Below are positions 6,095 to 9,395 of a DNA stretch of 9,395 nucleotides, in pieces. Each line of letters begins with the position of its first letter. Within the stretch, counting starts at the first letter, position 1. Source of the DNA: an uncultured Rhodospirillaceae bacterium (lineage in GTDB: Bacteria; Pseudomonadota; Alphaproteobacteria; Rhodospirillales; Casp-alpha2); the NCBI GenBank assembly GCA_913048145.1, contig CAJWVP010000097.1, positions 1 through 9,395 on the forward strand, in the 5' to 3' direction. The translations under genes and the position numbers were made by a program. The notes beneath the pieces are model-generated. The model had not been told where the DNA came from. It saw nothing but the letters and a program-made list of their open reading frames with translations, and did no database searches.

Positions 6095-8403
6095 ATTGTA
6101 CCGTGCCTGACCCATCCCCGCTGCCATTCACGCCACGTCTCGAAGATGCCCGTTTCCTGACCGGCGCGGCGACCTACAGCGCCGACCTAAATGCCGATCA
6201 ACAACTGCACGCGGTCATGGTCCGCTCCGATCATGCGCATGCGACCATAATACGCATCAATACGGCGGCGGCGCGTGCCTTCGATGGAGTGCTCGCCGTA
6301 TTCACCGACGCCGATCTTGCGCCCGATAACCTTAATCCGCTTCCCTGCAACGCTGTCTTTGACGCAGTCTCGCCGTTAATCATCCCACCGCGCCGGGCGT
6401 TGGCTCGCGGGCGGGTCCGTCAGGTGGGCGATATCTTCGCCTTAGTTGTCGCCGAAAGCCTCTCCGCCGCAGTCGAAGCAGCCGAGTTGATCGATGCCGA
6501 GTTTGAGCCCCTGGATGCCGTCACGGACCCGATAGCCGCCCTGAACACGGGCGCACCGGAGATCTGGCCGGAAGCGCCTGGCAATCTGGCGTTTCGATTC
6601 CAGGCCGGCAATGCCGACGAAACCCGTTCCAAATTGGCGGAGGCGGCGCATGTGGTCGACTTGGATTTGGTCAACAACCGGGTCAGTGCCGTGCCGATGG
6701 AGCCACGGGCCGGCCTTGGCGAATACGATCCGAATAGCGATCGTTACACCCTAACCTTCACCGGTCAGGGCCTTCACGGGATCAAGAGTGAATTGTCCAA
6801 AGTGTTTGATCTACCCACGAACCGGTTCCACTTGAAAGCGCCGGACGTGGGCGGCGGGTTTGGGCTGAAGAACTTCATCTATCCGGAATGGGTCCTGCTG
6901 CCCTGGGCGGCAAAGCGCCTAGGCCGGCCCATTAAGTGGGTGGCCGATCGCGCCGAGGACTTCGCCGCTGCCGCCCACGGACGGGACATGCGAGCCACCG
7001 CGCGCCTGGGTCTGGACGCGGAAGGCCGGTTTCTCGCATTAGAGGCAGACATCGTTTCCAACATGGGAGCATACCTGTCGTCCGTCGCCCCCAACATCCC
7101 AACCAAATCGGCGCCCACGGCGATGGGCGGTATCTATAACGTGCCGCACGTATTCATGGACGTGCGCGGCGTGTTCACCAACACTGCGCCCGTGGACGCT
7201 TACCGGGGCGCCGGTAAACCGGAAGCCAATTTCCTGATGGAGCGGGTCGTCGAAGTGGCGGCCCGGCGACTGGGCTTTGACCCGGTGGACTTGCGTCGGC
7301 GCAACGCCATTGCAGAATTTCCTTATAGATCCTCCCTCGGCATCACCATCGACGGTGGCCGCTTCGGCGCCAATATCGATGACGCGGCCAACCGGATCGA
7401 CCGGGCCGGGTTCGATATCCGCCGCGCGGAAGCTCGATCCCGCGGCAAGTTGCGCGGGTTGGGCGTAGCCTGTTTCTTGGAAACCGCACGTTCGATCCCG
7501 GAGGAGGGGGCCGAGGTTCGTTTCCGCGCTGATGGACGGATCGAACTCCGGGTCGGCACGGAATCCAATGGCCAGGGCCATGAGACTACTTACGCGCAGA
7601 TTGCCGCGGATCATTTTGGATTACCCATTGAGACCTTCGTCTACATTCACGCCGATACGGACGCGACCCGCATGGGTCATGGTCATGGCGGCGCCCGGTC
7701 GATGCACATGGGCGGCGGCGCCCTGATCGAAACCATGAACAAAGTGCTGACAAAGGCCCGCGCCGTTGCCGCCGAGTTGCTGCAGACGGACGCAGATGCC
7801 CTGGCATTCGCCGACGGCACCTTTCAAAGCCCCGGGGGGCGCGCGTCCATCGCATTGGAGGAAGTTGCCGCGACGGCCCGCGACCGGGACCCCTGTGGGA
7901 GCGGGCTCGACACCTTCGCCAAGGTAGAGGACGTGCCGTTCACCTTTCCCAATGGCTGCCATGCCGCGGAGGTGGAGATTGACCCGGAAACGGGACACTT
8001 GGAAATCCTCCGCTATGTCACAGCCGAGGATTACGGGCGGGTGCTCAATCCCAAGCTCATCATCGGCCAGGTTCGCGGCGGCATCGCCCAGGGCATCGGC
8101 CAGGCTGTCGCCGAACACGCCGTTTACGACGACGCGTCGGGCCAATTAATCACCGGCACCATGATGGACTACGTCCTGCCGGCAGCGCACGATTTGCCGA
8201 CCCTGGAGATCAATCTGGATGACGGTCTGTCGACCGACGCCAATCCCCTGGGCGTCAAGGGCTCTGGCCAGGCTGGGGCCATCGCCGCGCCACAAACAAT
8301 CATGAACGCAATCCTGGATGCCCTAGCGCCACTGGGGATTGATCATATCGAAATGCCAGCCACATCGGAGACCATTTGGCGGGCCATTCGCGCCCTACGG
8401 TAA
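6088..8403 (+). CDS. Xanthine dehydrogenase/CO dehydrogenase-family molybdopterin-binding large subunit
   Basis: The 771-residue product (from GTG 6088) covers the whole molybdopterin-cytosine-dinucleotide subunit of the xanthine oxidase family. The a/b hammerhead domain (about 15-125) begins LEDARFLTGAATYSADL. The cofactor-binding half contains GQGLHG (Q227), GGGFGLKN (255-262) and the active-site loop AYRGAGK (371-377). That loop is like form-II CoxL proteins and unlike the AYRCSFR of true CO dehydrogenase. Further motifs are NGQGHET (494-500) and GHGHGGARS (530-538). At the C-terminal catalytic motif, where the family has G.GE.G, this protein has VKGSGQAG, with Gln728 in place of the base Glu. 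No 2Fe-2S or FAD subunit gene is adjacent. No signal peptide is visible. The start is uncertain: GTG 6088 lacks a good ribosome binding site, and GTG 6103 is an alternative. It probably hydroxylates an N-heterocycle or aldehyde, if active. Confidence 0.9.
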   Translation: MLNCTVPDPSPLPFTPRLEDARFLTGAATYSADLNADQQLHAVMVRSDHAHATIIRINTAAARAFDGVLAVFTDADLAPDNLNPLPCNAVFDAVSPLIIPPRRALARGRVRQVGDIFALVVAESLSAAVEAAELIDAEFEPLDAVTDPIAALNTGAPEIWPEAPGNLAFRFQAGNADETRSKLAEAAHVVDLDLVNNRVSAVPMEPRAGLGEYDPNSDRYTLTFTGQGLHGIKSELSKVFDLPTNRFHLKAPDVGGGFGLKNFIYPEWVLLPWAAKRLGRPIKWVADRAEDFAAAAHGRDMRATARLGLDAEGRFLALEADIVSNMGAYLSSVAPNIPTKSAPTAMGGIYNVPHVFMDVRGVFTNTAPVDAYRGAGKPEANFLMERVVEVAARRLGFDPVDLRRRNAIAEFPYRSSLGITIDGGRFGANIDDAANRIDRAGFDIRRAEARSRGKLRGLGVACFLETARSIPEEGAEVRFRADGRIELRVGTESNGQGHETTYAQIAADHFGLPIETFVYIHADTDATRMGHGHGGARSMHMGGGALIETMNKVLTKARAVAAELLQTDADALAFADGTFQSPGGRASIALEEVAATARDRDPCGSGLDTFAKVEDVPFTFPNGCHAAEVEIDPETGHLEILRYVTAEDYGRVLNPKLIIGQVRGGIAQGIGQAVAEHAVYDDASGQLITGTMMDYVLPAAHDLPTLEINLDDGLSTDANPLGVKGSGQAGAIAAPQTIMNAILDALAPLGIDHIEMPATSETIWRAIRALR

Positions 8404-8497
8404 CGATCCGTTAACAGATAACCCATATTTTCAACGATGGGTTTGTAAGGGACTGTGGACAACTGACTGGTAACCCAGGAAGAAGGTCCGCGGTTAA
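8404..8497 (+). other. Gap before ftsB with two hairpins and the ftsB ribosome binding site
   Basis: A 5-bp hairpin (TAACG 8401-8405 with CGTTA 8409-8413) overlaps the molybdoenzyme stop codon. A perfect 7-bp repeat, AACCCAT (8420-8426) with ATGGGTT (8437-8443), follows with a 10-base loop. Neither has a proper T-run, so termination is possible but not shown. The ftsB ribosome binding site is the purine-rich AGGAAGAAGG at 8477-8486. I see no convincing promoter hexamers. Confidence 0.3.
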
Positions 8498-8845
8498 ATG
8501 ACGTTTTCACATTCACTGCGCCGAAGAATTCGGCGGGTGTCTGTTTCGTTTCTTGGCGTCTCAGCCACATTTTATTTTGTTTTCCACGTCTTCCACGGCG
8601 ATCGCGGGTTAATTGCCTGGGCGCAGTTGCGTCAGCAGGTGGTGGAAGTGGAGGCCACGGCAAAGGCCATGGCCGCCGAACGCAAGTACTTGGAAAACAG
8701 GGTACGGCTTCTGCATCCCGAAAGCCTTGATCCCGACATGCTCGATGAACGCGCGCGGCTGATGCTGAATTTCGGCCATCCCGACGAACTCGTCATCCTC
8801 GATCCCCAGGTCGCGAAACTCACAACTCCAGAAAGGAGCCGATAA
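8498..8845 (+). CDS. ftsB: FtsB/DivIC family septum formation initiator
   Basis: The 115-residue product is a bitopic inner-membrane divisome protein. It has a short basic cytoplasmic N-terminus (LRRRIRR, 7-13) and one membrane helix (about 14-33). A periplasmic coiled coil follows (about 40-72, with heptad-like L/V/A positions), then the tail LLHPESLDPDMLDERARLMLNF (71-92) typical of alphaproteobacterial DivIC/FtsB proteins. FtsB joins FtsL and FtsQ to activate septal peptidoglycan synthesis. The start at ATG 8498 has AGGAAGAAGG about 11 bases upstream. The stop overlaps the next start by one base (TAATG at 8843-8847). In many alphaproteobacteria this gene lies between eno and pdhA. Its position here, downstream of eno, supports the call, with the molybdoenzyme gene inserted between. 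Confidence 0.88.
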   Translation: MTFSHSLRRRIRRVSVSFLGVSATFYFVFHVFHGDRGLIAWAQLRQQVVEVEATAKAMAAERKYLENRVRLLHPESLDPDMLDERARLMLNFGHPDELVILDPQVAKLTTPERSR

Positions 8846-9297
8846 TGAAAACCGTTGCAGAGAACCTGAAGCCGCCCTTCATCGCGGCAATTATGCTGGA
8901 CACCATTCAAGCCGGCGGGAACGACGGACCGTCGCCCAGCGACGAATTGGTGTCCATCGCGCCAGCGCAGGAGGGTTTCCTCGGCCTTGAGACCACCCGC
9001 GATGACCAGGACCGCTGGATCTCCATCTCTTATTGGCGCGACCAAACTTGCTTCATCGGTTGGCGCAAGGCCGGCAGCGAGCACGTGGCGCGCGTGTTTG
9101 ACGGCCTGGCTCTGGAACTCGCCTGCAAATTCCGTGTTTCCAACGTCGAGGAACCGGTGATGCCCTCCAAACAATTGTTGGCGCCAGAACGCGCCATTCC
9201 TTCCACAGCCAAAGCCCACAGGTTCGATCTCGGATCAAAGGTTTTCAACGCATTTCCAACCATTGCGGAGTTATTGGGTTATGAACACGCTCGCTGA
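8845..9297 (+). CDS. Antibiotic biosynthesis monooxygenase (ABM)-like small protein, first of a tandem pair
   Basis: The 150-residue product has the core pattern of the ABM dimeric alpha/beta-barrel superfamily: EGFLGLETTRDD (43-54), then RWISISYWRD (57-66), then W73 and the helix EHVARVFDG (79-87). A C-terminal extension of about 50 residues after the core is not part of the usual roughly 100-residue fold. Family members include cofactor-free monooxygenases and heme-degrading enzymes, but many have no known activity, and the reaction is not predictable here. The ATG at 8845 shares one base with the ftsB stop and has AGGAG at 8834-8838, 6 bases upstream, so it is translated with ftsB. The next gene starts 17 bases inside its end. 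The N-terminal NLKPPFIAAIML resembles the start of that next gene (DLEKPPFYTALYL), so the two are probably paralogues. Confidence 0.75.
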   Translation: MKTVAENLKPPFIAAIMLDTIQAGGNDGPSPSDELVSIAPAQEGFLGLETTRDDQDRWISISYWRDQTCFIGWRKAGSEHVARVFDGLALELACKFRVSNVEEPVMPSKQLLAPERAIPSTAKAHRFDLGSKVFNAFPTIAELLGYEHAR

Positions 9298-9395
9298 TCT
9301 TGAGAAACCACCATTCTATACGGCGCTCTATTTGTCGGCGCCCGAAGGCACTGATGAAGGCCTTCATTCGGAAGCCATATCAACCATGCTGTCCC
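9281..9395 (+). CDS. Second ABM-like protein, N-terminal part only (runs off the window)
   Basis: An ATG at 9281 opens a frame overlapping the end of the preceding gene by 17 bases, and the frame stays open to the end of the window. GGAG at 9267-9270 lies 10 bases upstream. The 38 visible residues begin MNTLADLEKPPFYTALYLSAP. The KPPF motif followed by a hydrophobic strand is at almost the same position as in the preceding protein, which suggests a tandem paralogue of the same small family. Only the first strand and the following loop are visible, so the fold is inferred from this similarity and from position. The overlap implies translational coupling with the gene before it. Confidence 0.6.
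   Translation, partial: MNTLADLEKPPFYTALYLSAPEGTDEGLHSEAISTMLS

Noticed and set aside
7039..8145. Two long minus-strand frames (191 and 174 codons) inside the molybdoenzyme gene
   Set aside because: Long antisense frames are expected opposite GC-rich coding DNA; the plus-strand product has intact family motifs throughout.
6088..8403. Assignment as aerobic CO dehydrogenase CoxL
   Set aside because: The active-site loop reads AYRGAGK, not the AYRCSFR of form-I CO dehydrogenase, and no coxM or coxS is adjacent.
8632..9219. Minus-strand frame of 195 codons opposite ftsB and the first ABM gene
   Set aside because: It covers parts of two plus-strand genes that have good starts and recognisable products; treated as a shadow.

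Overview
The window reads as a chromosomal segment of an alphaproteobacterium, probably a Rhodospirillales-like lineage. This rests on an enolase gene followed by an alphaproteobacterial-type FtsB/DivIC gene. It also rests on moderately high GC and on the kinds of accessory enzymes present (PhyH-type dioxygenase, CoxL/XdhB-type molybdoenzyme, EthD and ABM small proteins). The taxon is an inference; no rRNA or tRNA gene is visible. No mobile element, CRISPR array or long repeat is visible either.

Layout. (1) About 60-2314, plus strand: a phytanoyl-CoA dioxygenase-family gene, then a short 45-codon reading frame with a strong ribosome binding site, then an MFS transporter. They are closely spaced and look like one catabolic or uptake unit of unknown substrate. 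(2) 2335-4459, minus strand: an ABC-2 exporter (ATPase and permease, overlapping by ATGA, YadG/YadH-like) followed by a small EthD-family protein. This block converges with the MFS gene. (3) 4460-4631: a divergent intergenic region. (4) 4632-9395, plus strand: enolase, a hairpin, a 41-codon frame with a signal-peptide-like start, a stand-alone molybdopterin-binding subunit of the xanthine dehydrogenase/CO dehydrogenase large-subunit family, ftsB, and two tandem related small ABM-like proteins. The second ABM gene runs off the end of the window.

How it fits together. Enolase (glycolysis) and FtsB (divisome) are housekeeping genes that in many alphaproteobacteria lie close together ahead of pdhA. 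Here the interval between them holds a 2.3-kb molybdoenzyme gene with no iron-sulfur or FAD partner in view, and the interval after ftsB holds two ABM-like genes whose start codons overlap the preceding gene. The molybdoenzyme has Gln where the family's catalytic Glu is expected, which is the most notable single residue in the window.

I do not see a clearly new multi-gene system. The best candidates for undescribed biology are the two unrecognised small frames (925-1062 and 5969-6094), the Glu-to-Gln molybdoenzyme, and the tandem ABM pair attached to ftsB.
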